Origin: Camellia lanceoleosa | Lineage: Eukaryota; Streptophyta; Magnoliopsida; Ericales; Theaceae | Length of the DNA stretch: 64,000 nucleotides | Assembly: GCA_025200525.1 (NCBI GenBank) | Contig: CM045768.1 | Coordinates: 47,876,425 to 47,940,424, forward strand | Reading direction: 5' to 3' | Shown here: positions 22,296-33,227 of the stretch, piece by piece | Layout of the letters: each line of letters begins with the position of its first letter | How positions within the stretch are numbered: position 1 is the first letter of the stretch | Notes under the pieces: model-generated | Databases searched by the model: none | What the model was told of the DNA's origin: nothing | The model's input: only the letters and a program-made list of their open reading frames with translations | Program-made: the position numbers and the translations under genes

Positions 22296-23010
22296 CTTTA
22301 GCCGAACAAAGCACCTCGGCAAGACAATCCACTTTAATTAATTCATACAATCGAAAAAGACATCTCGGTGTAAATCTCATAAGTGAACAAAACATCAACT
22401 TTTTCAACCGGAAATAAACATCTCGGTTGAGAGTAACTAAGTTGAACAAAACATCAACGCCTTCAACCGGAATAAATCATCTCGGTTGGTCATAACTAAG
22501 TTGAACAAAACATCAACTCTTTCAACCGGGATAAACATCTCAGTTTAATTTTGAGAGTCGAACAAAACATCAACTCTGCCAACTGGAGTAAACATCTCAG
22601 TTTGATTCTGAGAGTTGAACAAAACATCAACTCTTTCAACCAGGATAAACATCTCGGTTTAATTCTGAGAGTCGAACAAAACATCAACTCTGCCAACCGG
22701 AGTAAACATCTCGGTTTGATTCTGAGAGTTGAACAAAACATCAACTCTGCCAACCGGAAAAATCATCTTGATTGAGGGTGCCTAAGTTGAACAAAACATC
22801 AACTCTTTCAACCGGAATAAACATATCGGTTGAGAATACCGAAGTTGAACAAATCATCAACTCCTTCAACCGGAGTAAACATCTCGGTTAAGAATACCTA
22901 AGTTGAACAAAGCATCAACTCTTTCAACCGAAATAAACATCTCGGTTGAGAATACCTAAGTTGAACAAAACATCAACTCTTTCAACCAGAATAAATCATC
23001 TCGGTTGAAA
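22296..23010. repeat. hairpin minisatellite of element B (about 60-bp unit)
   Basis: About twelve units of the form TTGAACAAAACATCAACTC, then TTTCAACCGGAATAAACATC and TCGGTTGAGAATACCTAAG. Each unit carries an inverted repeat, CAACCG..CGGTTG. The array separates the 3' ends of the convergent pol and antisense genes. Open frames in it are repeat translations. Confidence 0.92.
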
Positions 23011-23128
23011 ATCTCAAAACAATAAAAATGCTAAGGCAAAGATGAGTCACTTATATATTGACCAAAAATGAATATTACATGAAGTGTAAGGCAAAAAATT
23101 CCTTTGCACAAAAAGAAAGCAAAAGCTA

Positions 23129-24489
23129 GAAATAATACAGCTTGAGGTTGGCTACATTCCATGGCTGGGATATTCCTCTACCATCCAAGTCCTCCAAGTG
23201 ATATGCCCCCTTGCCCGCCAGATCGATTATCTTGTAGGGCCTTCCCAATTTGCCCCTAGTTTGCCTTCGCCTGGCACTAGCGTATTGCCCATGACTTTCC
23301 TCAAGACCCAATCACCTACTTTGAACAGTCTGGGGTGCACAGTTTTGTTGTATTTCCTTGAAAGTTCTTGTTAATAGGCGGCCACGTGGATGAGAGCCTT
23401 CTCCCGACGCTCTTCCACTAGATCCAGTTCCACGGCAATGGCCTCGGCGTTCAGCTCGGGCTCAAAACTTTCGCTTCTGAGTGTGGGCATGCCAACTTCC
23501 AAAGGAATGACCGCCTCCATGCCATAAGCCAAAGCAAATGGAGTTTCCCTGGTAGACCGTCGAGGGGTTGTTCGGTATGCCCATAGGACGCTGGGGAGCA
23601 CCTCGGCCCACTTTCCCTTTGCCTTCTCCAGCCGTTTCTTCAACCCATCAAGGATGGTCTTGTTTGACGCCTCGGCTTGACCATTGGACTGCGGGTAAGC
23701 CGGAGTAGAGTTGTAAAATTCAATCTTTAAATCTTCACAAAACCCTCTGAAAAGGTGACCGTCAAACTGGGTGCCATTATCAGAGATCAGAATTTTGGGG
23801 ACTCTAAAACGTGTGACAACATTCTACCAGACAAACCGTTTCACATCTTTCTCCTTGATTGTTGCCAAAGGCTCCGCCTCAACCCATTTGGTGAAGTAGT
23901 CGGTGGCCGCGATGAAGAACTTCCGGTTGCCTGGTGCGGTGGGGAGCGGCCCCACTATATCTAGCCCCCACATCGCAAAGGGCCAAGGGCTAGTGAGGGG
24001 AAGAAGTTCCCTGGCGGGCTGGTGGATCTGGTGGGCAAACTTCTGGCACTTCTCACACTTGCAAACATACTTCTGTGCATCGGCTTGCATACACGGCCAC
24101 CAATAGCCTTGCGAAATAGCTTGGTAGGCCAAAGACCTGCCCCCTATGTGACTGCCACAAATGCCTTCGTGAATTTCGTACAAGAAGGCCTCCACGCTGC
24201 TCGGTTGCACACATTTTAGGTAGGGACCAGTGAAGGATTTCTTGTATAAAGCGCCGAATGAAGAGAGCCAAAACTGCTCTGACTTCACCCGCACTTTATG
24301 TGCTTCCTTCTTGTCGGCTGGAAGACTCCGTTCTCTGAGAAACAGGATGATAGGGTCCATCCAAGAGGGACCTAGCTCAGTGCAGAGTACTTCTGTCTGC
24401 CCGGTTTCCTCGATGCTGGGTCTCGGTAGGAATTCAATCAAAAGCGGGTTGGGAGATGCGCTATCGATCATGGAAGCAAGGCCTGCCAA
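23129..24489 (-). pseudogene. integrase of element B
   Basis: The zinc-binding part reads YEIHEGICGSHIGGRSLAYQ, then CKCEKCQKFA, so His2Cys2 is complete. The catalytic core has WGLDIVGPLP (first Asp), ISDNGTQFDG (second Asp, near 23780) and NGQAEASNKT (Glu, near 23675), so all three acidic residues are present. Downstream are WAYRTTPRRSTRETPFALAY and the C-terminal GKGAYHLEDLDGR ending NLKLYYF and the stop at 23126. Breaks are in-frame stops: TAG at about 23824 after RFVW, and TAA at about 23370 after HVAAY, with a further frame irregularity nearby. It is not functional as read, but it is much closer to intact than A or C. Confidence 0.9.
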
Positions 24490-25083
24490 CTCATCTGCTC
24501 AGCCATTTTCTTCTCAGCCAATCCGTTGGACCCTAATCGCTTGAAATCGCTTGATGTTGTCCCTAACCAGGGCTTGGTACTTCGCCATTCTGTCATCTTT
24601 TGCCTCATAAACCCCAGAAACTTGGTTAACCATAAGCTGAGAATCACTGTAAACCATAAGCTCGGATGCTTGCATCTAGAGCACGCTCTTGAGCCCAGCC
24701 AAAAGCGCCTCATACTCGGCCTCATTGTTGGATGCTGGGAAGCCAAGGGTGATAGAATGTTCAATCGTTAGGTCGTCCGGCGAGATCAGAACTATACCTA
24801 GCCCGGCACCGTGACGGTTTGAGGCTCCATCAACAAAAAGTTTCCACATCTCCACCACAAAGAGCTTCCAACACTCTGAGGGGTCCTGAAAGGCTTGAAG
24901 GTTGATGGGATCACGGTTGCTCGGCTGCTCGGCTTCGAGTTCGGCGCTGATTGGTTCCACTTCAGCCCTCCTTGGTGATTCGTCACCGGACTCAGCAAGT
25001 TGATCTATAATGCCTAAGTCTGTAGGCGAATCACCAGGTTGTGGTATTATGCCGGCCGTAGGCTTTGCGTTGAGTAGTTCCAT
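24470..25083 (-). pseudogene. second (archaeal-type) RNase H of element B
   Basis: The frame starts with an acidic linker, then [20 protein letters not shown] and [18 protein letters not shown] (about 24676-24830). These hold the Asp and Glu of an RNase HI fold. A stop (TAG, near 24674) interrupts; the remaining SDSQLMVNQVSGVYEAKDD-like tail is in the same neighbourhood. It lies between RT/RNase H and integrase, the Tat position. A 60-residue acidic linker connects it to the upstream pol frame, with which it overlaps slightly (25047-25083). Confidence 0.85.
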
Positions 25084-27960
25084 GTCTTCCCTCCTTGGTG
25101 ATGTGTACTGGACAGAGCAGGTTGGTGGGTGATGTCCAACTCCGTCATCACATCACCGAGAGGTGTAATCGTAATAACTGAAGGTGCGTCGGTGGGACGC
25201 ACAAATTCCGCGTCACCAATTACACCAAGTTGTTGTACCTCGGTCAGGCTTGCATTCATCTCCTCATCCGCCGCGGCAATATCGACCGGGCACACCGGAT
25301 GAGTTCTGGGTGAGAATTCAGCAACGAAATTGGCCAAGGTTTGGGCTTTGATAGCAGTGCGCGGCTGGAACTTTACATCAAATTGTCCCAATTCGACCGC
25401 CCACTTGAGAATTTGGCTAGAGAAGTCCGCCCGTTCGAACAAAGCCTTAAGGGGGAACTCGGTCAGAACGATGATGGTATAGGCGTAGAAATAGTGCGCT
25501 AACTTCCTTGAAGCCATCATCAATGCCAACGCAAGCTTTTCCAACGGCAAGTATCTCGACTTGGCTAGTAGCAAGGTTTTGTTGACGTAAAAGATTGGAA
25601 GATGCTTGATTCTTTCAGCTCGGACAAGCACCGCACTAACTGCATGCTGTGAAACGGCCAGGTAAAGGTAGAGTTCCTCACCGGGCTTCGGTGTAACCAA
25701 TAGTGGCGCTGAAGACAGATACTCCTTCAGCTCGGCCAAAGCCCGGTCACACTCTTCATCCCATGAGAACTTTGATTTTAATGCCTGAAAGAAAGGGTGG
25801 CAGCGATCTGATGATCGACTTATAAATCGATTAAGCGCGGTGGCCATTCCGGCCAGATGTTGCACGTCCTTAGCCGAGCTAGGCTGCTTCAACTCCTGTA
25901 CGGCTCTGATCTGCGTGGGGTCTACTTCGATGTCTCGGTTCGTGACTAAGAATCCCAAAAATTTTCCGAATCCCACGCCGAAGGCATACTTAGACGCATT
26001 CAGGCGTAGTTTGTGCTTTTTGAGAATGGCAAACATCTCAGCTAAGCCGGACAAGTGGTCTGCTTGATGCCGGCTTTTAACCACCATATCATCAATGTAA
26101 GCCTCCATTGTCCGGCCCAGCAAAGGCGCAAACATCTTGGTCACCATCCTCTGAAAAGTTGCCCCGGCATTCTTTAAACCAAAAGGCATAAGTCGGTAGC
26201 AGAAGAGTCCCCTTGGAGTCGTGAAAGAGGTGATCTCTCTGTCGGGCCCATGCATGGCAATCTGATGGTAGCCGCGGTAGGCATCTAAGAAAACTGTTAT
26301 GCCCAAATTGGCCAAGTCCATAAGTCGGTCAATTTCGGGCAAAGGGAAGTCATCTTCAGACAAGCTCGGGATCGTCTTGTAATTGACGCAAACTCGCCAC
26401 TTCCCATTCTTCTTGGGCACTACTACTGTGTTGGAAATCCACCGAGGGTAGTGCACTTCCTGAATTGCTCGTGCCTCAAGCAAGTTCTTCACTTCCTCCA
26501 CAACTACCTCGGCGTGATGCAGTGCTGATCTCCTTGTTCGCTGAATGACTGGCTTTGCGCCGGGGAAGACATTGAGGTGATGGCAGATAAAACTTGGATC
26601 GAGGCTGGGCATGTCGTAAAGCGACCACGCGAAGACCTCGATGTTGGCCATCAAAAACTCAACCATTTCGGTCCTTTCTTGGGCAGTAAGGCTGGAGCCG
26701 AGCAAGAAGAACTTGTCCGGATATTCTGTATCAATTCGCACCTCCACCAATTCCTCGATGGCTTTGTCCTCTGCCCTGGCGCCCACATTGTCAAGAACTC
26801 CCCGGTCCTCCGGCCCTTCTATCATTTGAACGAAGCCTTTGGCAGCCCGATTGCCGTTGACTGCCACAAAGCACTGCTTTGACATGACTTGATCTCCCCA
26901 AATTTCTTCAATTGCCCCCATAGCCGAGGGGAATCTCATCACCTGATGGTAGGTTAATGCCACGGCTTGCATCGCGTGAAGCCATCTCCTTCCGAGGATC
27001 AGGTTATAAGTAGATGGTACCTGCAACACCCAGAACTCCACTTGCTTGACCACGGACCCCGCTTTGACCGGCAGGATAATCTTTCCCAAAGGCCACTTTG
27101 GTTGTGAGTTGAAACCAACCAGTGGCGAAGTCGCCGGGGCCAAGTCTGTATCATAGAGCTTGAGCTGCTTGAATGCATCGTAGTACATGATCTCGATCGA
27201 GCTTCCCTGATCGATCAAGATCCGTTTGACATCAAATTCCTTGACATAGAGCGTCACCACTAAGGCGTCATTGTGCGGTGTCTGAATGTGCTCTAGATCC
27301 CTTGAGGAGAAACTGAGCACATTTTTTTCTTCGGTCTTCCCCCTCTTGATCGCAAGCTGAACTGACAAAACTTCCTGCATGTGTTCTGCCTTCTTGATCA
27401 TACCCCGGAGCTCGCATACCCGCGCCGGCTCCACTATGCCATGGATGACATTGATAACTCCTTGTAGAGGCGCATCACGGTCATCCGGTCCTCGCGGATC
27501 AACTGGAGCTTGATTCGCCTTAACGTCCCCATCAATGTAGAGATCCAAGTGTCCGGCTACGACTAGCTCTTCCAAGTCTTGCCTCAAAGGCAAACAATCC
27601 TCTGTTCGGTGGCTGCGTTCCTGGTTAAACGTGCAACGATACCGTGGTTTGAAGCCCTTCTGACCGTCGCCCAACTTAGCTGGAAACCGGACATACTCCT
27701 TGTCTCGGATTTCACTAAGAATGCGATAGATTGGAATCTTGAAGACCGTGGTGATGCCTATCCTGGCCTTCAACCTTCTGTTTGCTTCGGCCACGTCATC
27801 GCGGGGGTAGTCATCTCGGTTATTCCGACGTCCCCTTCCTCGGTTCTTGCGATTCGAGCCACGATCCGATTCCTCAGTGCGGTCACTTGATCGGCTGGAC
27901 TCTTGCCCAACTGCGTGTACCTTGCCAGCTGACTTCTTGTCTGTTGCTACCGAATCGCCT
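25047..27960 (-). CDS. Pol of element B: gag C-terminus, protease, RT, RNase H
   Basis: An open frame of 915 codons from 27794, whose sequence homology starts further upstream near 27960. Domains: gag C-terminal [17 protein letters not shown] (altered zinc knuckle, residues 50-66). Protease with [18 protein letters not shown] (Asp of IDQGSS, about residue 190) and [15 protein letters not shown] with [32 protein letters not shown] (motif A), [23 protein letters not shown] (catalytic YIDD, about 26095) and GKFLGFLV. RNase H with [17 protein letters not shown] and [16 protein letters not shown] patch after VCVNYKT reads differently from A and C because of apparently compensating frame changes. 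The frame ends at 25047 after the linker. It would be translated as a Gag-Pol polyprotein in virus-like particles. Confidence 0.9.
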
Positions 27961-29196
27961 TCGCAGTAGATGCCGACGCATCATCCTCTACTCGGATGTG
28001 CTCATTAATACGCTGTATGAGCTGGCCTATGGATGTCGGCTGGTGCATGGTAAGCGAGTCCCGCAGTCTATGTCTGACCGGGAGACCACGCTTGTATTGA
28101 GTGATTGCAAGGTTAACCGGGAAATCCAAGATCTCCTTGAAGGTCTCCCAATATCTGGAGTTGTACGCCTTCAATGTGTCGCTCGGTTCCATCTTGACAC
28201 TCAGTAGGTGATCAACTTCCTTCGGTGTTTTGGTGTTGGTTTTGAAGCGCGTTACAAAGGCTTCGGCCAACTGATGCCACCTCTCGATACTCCGTTTCGG
28301 CAACCTTTCAAACCATTTCAAGCCCAGTTCGCCTAAGCTTGATGGGAATATAAGGCACATAAGTGCATCATTCTGCCTATGTTCGGCCATAACCTGTCGG
28401 AAGTGGCTTACATGCATGTAAGGATCGGTCTTTCCATCGTAAAGTGTGAATTTAGGCTGGTGGAAGCCTGCCGGAAGCGGTGTTGTTTCTATCTCTAGGG
28501 AGAAAGGGGTGGCGGTCAGCCTTGCCAAGTCTGAGTTTATAGGAGCGGCGCTGCTTGGCGGGGTGGAGGCATTCCGACCTCCTTGCTGGCGTGAACTCCG
28601 TAGGATAGCCGCTGGAACGCCGGCACCCTCTGAGCCTCCCGCCGACAAGCCCGTTCCTTTAAGACTGCCCACAAATCCTCTAAACGAGCAGAATAGGAGT
28701 ACCTCGACGTCGTCGCCGGACGTGAGGGCTGGTAAGTGCTATCTTGTGTGCTGAACTTCTCTGCATGCACATCGAAATCACCAACCTTGTAACTTCTGGT
28801 AATAGAAATGGACGGAGTGTGTCGCTGACTTTGACTGCCTGAACGGCGAGGTTGGATGCACTCACTGTGGTCTCCTACTCCAGCTACACCCTTCCCTTTC
28901 ACATGCTGCTTCAGCTCCTCCATTTCCGCCGCCATCCACCGGATGACGGCGTCCTGGTCCCTGAGCTTGTGTTCCAAACGTCTCACATGTGATTCTCTCC
29001 GTCGCCGATGACCGTCTGGGCTCCGTGAATGACCATAGCTCCTTCCGCGCTTATCCCGCGCATCTCCCGACTGCCCTCCTGGGAATGTCTCCAAGTCCGC
29101 CATTGGAGGGATGATGGTATGACCTTCTCTCCGTCTGCCTGACTCTAGGGTAACTCCGTCGATGGTGAACAACGGAATCTCCTCGTTGTTCGCCAT
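27947..29196 (-). pseudogene. gag of element B
   Basis: The start ATG at 29196 opens MANNEEIPLFTIDGVTLESG, and C begins with the similar MAHNEDLPQSAIDGQTSEGS, which supports this start. The N-terminal part is Arg/Ser-rich with a coiled coil (RRLEHKLRDQDAVIRWMAAE). The frame changes around 28540-28670. The capsid core is in the second frame: PLPAGFHQPKFTLYDGKTDP, HFRQVMAEHRQNDALMCLIF, LKWFERLPKRSIERWHQLAE and AFVTRFKTNT, a Retrotrans_gag domain. It ends at a stop at 27947, after [13 protein letters not shown]. One frameshift and one stop separate it from pol. Confidence 0.88.
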
Positions 29197-29242
29197 GAAC
29201 GGCGATCAAACGAGCCTAGAAGACAAGGTTTTGTCTGCAAAG

Positions 29243-29263
29243 ATTCCCACAGACGGCGCCAAT
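29243..29263 (-). promoter_or_regulatory. primer-binding site of element B
   Basis: On the minus strand TTGGCGCCGTCTGTGGGAAT directly follows the right LTR. It matches the sites of A and C. Confidence 0.88.
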
Positions 29264-30005
29264 TGTACGGGGAGCAAATATTCCGGCAATCCCGTACTCC
29301 TTTCCTCCAAGCTCCGTTTCTGTCTAATCACCTGAAAGCACAACGGCAGTGAGCTACCCGGCGGTGTGTGGCCAGAAAATCCCTCCGACGATCAAGTTAG
29401 CACACACCTTTGGATAGAGAGAGAGAGAGGAGAGAGTGTTTGAATGTAAGAGTTTCTTACAAAAATGTTTGTCTATCCTCGTATAGGGGGCGCAGACACG
29501 CTTATATAACCTCTACTTCCCAAATCTACTCCTAGTGATCTCTCAACACGTGGCATTGCTATCCTATCTGTCAGCACAAATCTTACTAGCATCACCTAAC
29601 CCAACTGCCTGCCCACTCTACTGGGAGCTCGGCAGCCGAGCTGCTCCATCTCGGCTGTCAATGGCCATACTGTGCTTCATACCTAAGTATTCCAATAGCT
29701 GAGCCCAATGAGGATCGGGCTCGGCTGCATCTCTAAGATGGCCGAAGCTCGGGATACTCACGGCGTGTGTGTCGTCGGCCTTCTTGAAAGCAAGCACAAG
29801 TAGCTCGACCTCGACAAGATTCTAGCTACGGACATGTCACTTGACCGGCTTTGACTTCAGAAAGCCATGCAGCTCGGTCAATTCGCGCCTTGCCTTAACC
29901 GAGCAGCCTCACTACCTTGGCCCAACCCTTGTTCGGCCCATTGGCCTAACCCTTGTTCGACCCAAATCTGTCCGGCCCAGTTCTAGATCATAAATCTCCC
30001 TCTCA
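29264..30005 (-). repeat. 5' LTR of element B (right copy)
   Basis: Homologous to 18535-19243, about 30 bp longer because of indels. It contains a minus-strand TATA box (GGTTATATAAGCG near 29500) and a GA-rich tract. It is followed by the GCATA target duplication at 30006-30010. Confidence 0.92.
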
Positions 30006-30295
30006 GCATATATTAATAAAGTACTATTAGTTGATGCTTATTTTATTAATAAAACTCTCATTCAGGCTTGATATTTTGTTAGACCAGACTGTTTAAACTG
30101 AACAAACTAATCGACCACAGTCAACATTAGAGGATAAATTGCATTTATGATTTACTTTAAACACAATTTTATAACCTACCCAAAAAAATTTAGATTTTTT
30201 ATTTTAATAAATTATGTATAATTCACACTTTAAATAATAAATTATATAATTTTTTTTTTTTTAAAAAAAAAGAAGAAAAGTAAATGCTAGAGTGA

Positions 30296-30655
30296 CCATA
30301 TTCTAATTATCATATAGGGGCGTTTTGGCAAGTTGATAAAAAGTCAATTTTTTAATTTTTTTTGACTATTTTATGTCCTGCCACCGCTCTATTTTTTTAC
30401 GCCAAAAAATTCAAAAAGTTACAAAAAAAAAAAAAAAAAAAATCAATTTTTTACCATCTTTCTAAAATACCAGGCTCCATATTCTAATTATCATATAGGG
30501 GCGTTTTGGCAAGTTGATAAAAAGTCAATTTTTTAATTTTTTTTTGACTATTTTATGTCTTGCCACCGCTCTATTTTTTTACACCAAAAAATTCAAAAAG
30601 TTACAAAAAAAAAAAAAATCAATTTTTTACCATCTTTCTAAAATACCGGGCTCCT
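30296..30655. repeat. 180-bp block in tandem duplication
   Basis: The block starting CCATATTCTAATTATCATAT and ending CTTTCTAAAATACC(A/G)GGCTC occurs twice back to back (about 30297-30476 and 30477-30655). The copies are nearly identical apart from homopolymer lengths. The GGGGCGTTTTGGCAAGTTGA motif resembles the ends of small hAT-type elements. Confidence 0.85.
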
Positions 30656-30696
30656 TACATTAGTGCCACATCGTACATTTGGTTAGTTCCTTTAAG

Positions 30697-30964
30697 GCAT
30701 GTTTGATTGGATGGATTAAAATATGGGATTAAGATTAATCTGTAGGCCCAATTATTCTATATTTGTTTTAACATTTTGGTTTAGGATTATTAATCTAATG
30801 GATAATTAATCAAACAAATTTGTAGGATTATTAAGAATAGGGGAGGGGTGGGATTATTAATCAAATGGATAATTTATCCTATTAATCCAATTGGATAGTG
30901 AATATCATACTAATTTGATAGAATTATTAATACCTCACTATTATCCTTATAAATCAAACATGGT
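30697..30964. mobile_element. PIF/Harbinger-like MITE
   Basis: Terminal inverted repeats GGCATGTTTGATT (left) and AAATCAAACATGGTC (right) are flanked by TAA on both sides. The interior is non-coding and AT-rich. A 3-bp TWA target site and GG(C/N)CATGTTTG-type ends fit Tourist/Harbinger MITEs. Confidence 0.6.
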
Positions 30965-30967
30965 CTT

Positions 30968-32217
30968 AAGGTGCGACATCAAAGATAGTATATTATTGTG
31001 ACCATTGCATTATTAAATATTTATTTTCGATTTTTTTAATTTAAAATCTAAAGTTTTATTTTAAAATTTTAATTTTAAAATTTCAATTGAAATGTGACTT
31101 ATATATAATAATAAAAACAATTTTAAACTTTTTGTTTAAAGATCTTTAAAATTTAATTACGCTGTATATATTTCTTAGTTTTTAAAAATCAAAATATAGC
31201 CAAGATTTTATTTTTGAACTTTTGATTTAATAGCTTTAAAATTTTGAATTTAGATATAGTTAATAGTTATATGTCATATATATTTCTCAACTTAAAAAAT
31301 AATAGTTTAAATTAATATTTTGAAGAACTTAAATTCTTCATAGATTTTGTGATGATCATACAAAATAAAAGTTATTTTTTCCCCTAAAACAGCGCAGACT
31401 CCCTATTTATATAGATATCAATACATATTCTATTAATATTATTTTGATTTTTAGCATATAAAATTTAAATATCTTTTTTTTTTTTTTCATTTTCAAAAGT
31501 AATGCAATTTTGTAAAATTTAAAAAATGTTTTCATATTGATAAAAGAATCAACAAAATAAATATAAAATTTATAAATAAAAAAAATTATGATAAATTTTT
31601 GAAAACTAACATGGATATATGTATTGCATAGGTTGACATCATGTTTACTATTATAGTAAACAAATAAAAATTGTTGAAATTTATTTTCCATATCAATGTC
31701 ATAAAAGGAGCATAAATTATTGAATTTGAAAGGTAGTAATTAAGAAATTTGATATCATATATATATAAAGTTAGTTAGTTTTTTTTTTTTTTTTTTTTCT
31801 CCCTTAGGTGACATATTCTAAGGGCTTACTTTTTTTAAAAAAAAAACGCATTACTATGCCTTTTTTATTTACATATAAAGTTCTATGCAAATCTAAACCC
31901 AAACCCAATTTAAATTATACTAATTTTACGTATTTTATATGAATTTTATTTGAGAAATATTTATTTTTCATATATTTTCAAAGTAGTGTTTTTATATGGA
32001 CCCCATACAAAATTATTATAATAATTACATTTTTATAATACAATAGAACTAAAATTATTAAAATATACAAATAATTTAACCAAAATTAATATATATATAT
32101 AAATATTCAAGTAACATTTTTATAGAACGATAGCGCAAATATTATCAAAATTAATAATTAAAATCATATTTTAATTTTAATTCTCTTTAATTGTGCTTTA
32201 TTTTCTGTCTATTAATC
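30968..32217. other. AT-rich intergenic DNA
   Basis: Long A/T tracts and short ORFs without domains. Nothing is supported here up to the pararetrovirus. Confidence 0.6.
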
Positions 32218-32438
32218 TGGTTTCAGTATTCTTAATCTGTCCAAAATTCTATCTGTGTTTTCCACTTTGTAACTAGCCACCCAACCTTCGTCCCTGTCCT
32301 TGGTAAGTCCTTTGGTTAGGCAGTGTTGGATTTTAGGGGTCTTCCGAAATGGGTCTGTGTGAAAGCCTAGTATGTGAAAACATGATAAATTTTGACAATG
32401 TATTAAAACTTCTGTAAAACAGATTAATTAACAAGAAA

Positions 32439-33227
32439 ATGAGTCGATTATTTAGAAATAACTCTTCAGTCAGTTCTAGGTCAACAACTTTGCCCTCAAT
32501 ACCTAATCGAGGATTAGTAATTAATGAAGAAGATATTGAAATACAGAATGATAAAATTGATTTAAGTTGGAATATACCAAAATTATCAGTTAAAGAAATT
32601 TATAAAACTACTTTTCTACAAAATACATTTCATGTTAATCTGCATGTTAAAACATTAGAACAAGTTTATACTTTAGAAAAATCCAGAGAAACCTATCAAT
32701 TATTTGATATTAACCTAATTAAAAAACATTTAAAAACTGGTCACAATTTTATTCATTTAGGACTAATTTAAGTTGGCATCAAACCATTAACTATGCAAGG
32801 TAAAAATACTTCTGTTTTACTATGTTTAAGAGATACTCATTTTCTTAATTACAATGATAGTTTAATGGATATAATAGAAACTGGTCTACATAAGGGTCCA
32901 GTACATTTTAATTGTTTTACACTTAGTTTACGTGATCTACACATTTTAGATGCTTTAACCCTAGATATTCAATTAAATGGTTCATTTACTAATATGAAAG
33001 AGAAAGTTCATAATATTGCTCTAATATATCGTGTTCATTATAAATGCATGAAAACTAATTTAAATGTTCGAGCTTTACATAAAAGTCCAAAAGATAAAAC
33101 TCTGTTAATCCAAAGTAGTAGTAATGATTCTCATATTAACATTCCTCAAATGATTGAATGGAAAAATATAGATCTCCCTGATCAATGGATAACTGTGAAT
33201 GAAAACTTCAAACATAATCCACAATAA
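32439..33227 (+). pseudogene. pararetrovirus movement protein domain
   Basis: The N-terminal part of the viral polyprotein starts at ATG 32439 in a serine-rich leader. The section with GHNFIHLGLI, followed by SVLLCLRDTHFL and GPVHFNCFTLSL, is characteristic of the 30K-type movement protein of florendo-/petuvirus-like Caulimoviridae, which moves virus between cells through plasmodesmata. A TAA at 32769 interrupts it, and the same frame continues to a second stop at 33225. The level of decay means no functional product. Confidence 0.83.

Larger units (their letters stand above)
18535..30005 (-). mobile_element. Element B: complete Ty3/gypsy Tat-like retrotransposon
   Basis: An 11.5 kb LTR retrotransposon on the minus strand. 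LTRs lie at 18535-19243 and 29264-30005. The exact 5-bp target duplication GCATA is at 18530-18534 and 30006-30010. In sense order: 5' LTR (right), primer-binding site, gag, protease-RT-RNase H (one long frame of 915 codons), second RNase H, integrase, minisatellite, then a plus-strand (antisense) spliced gene, polypurine tract and 3' LTR (left). It is the best preserved of the three Tat-like elements. Damage is limited to a few stops and frame changes in gag, second RNase H and integrase. Confidence 0.95.

Noticed and set aside
22496..22775. Open frames on both strands with repeated FCSTLRIKPRC or RVEQNINSAN segments
   Set aside because: Translations of the element B minisatellite, periodic by construction.
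22296..23010. CRISPR-like array
   Set aside because: The units are contiguous tandem repeats with no unique spacers, in a plant nuclear genome; it is a minisatellite.
31407..31691. 94-residue minus-strand frame rich in Phe, Ile, Lys and Tyr
   Set aside because: Composition is that of AT-rich non-coding DNA and no domain is visible.
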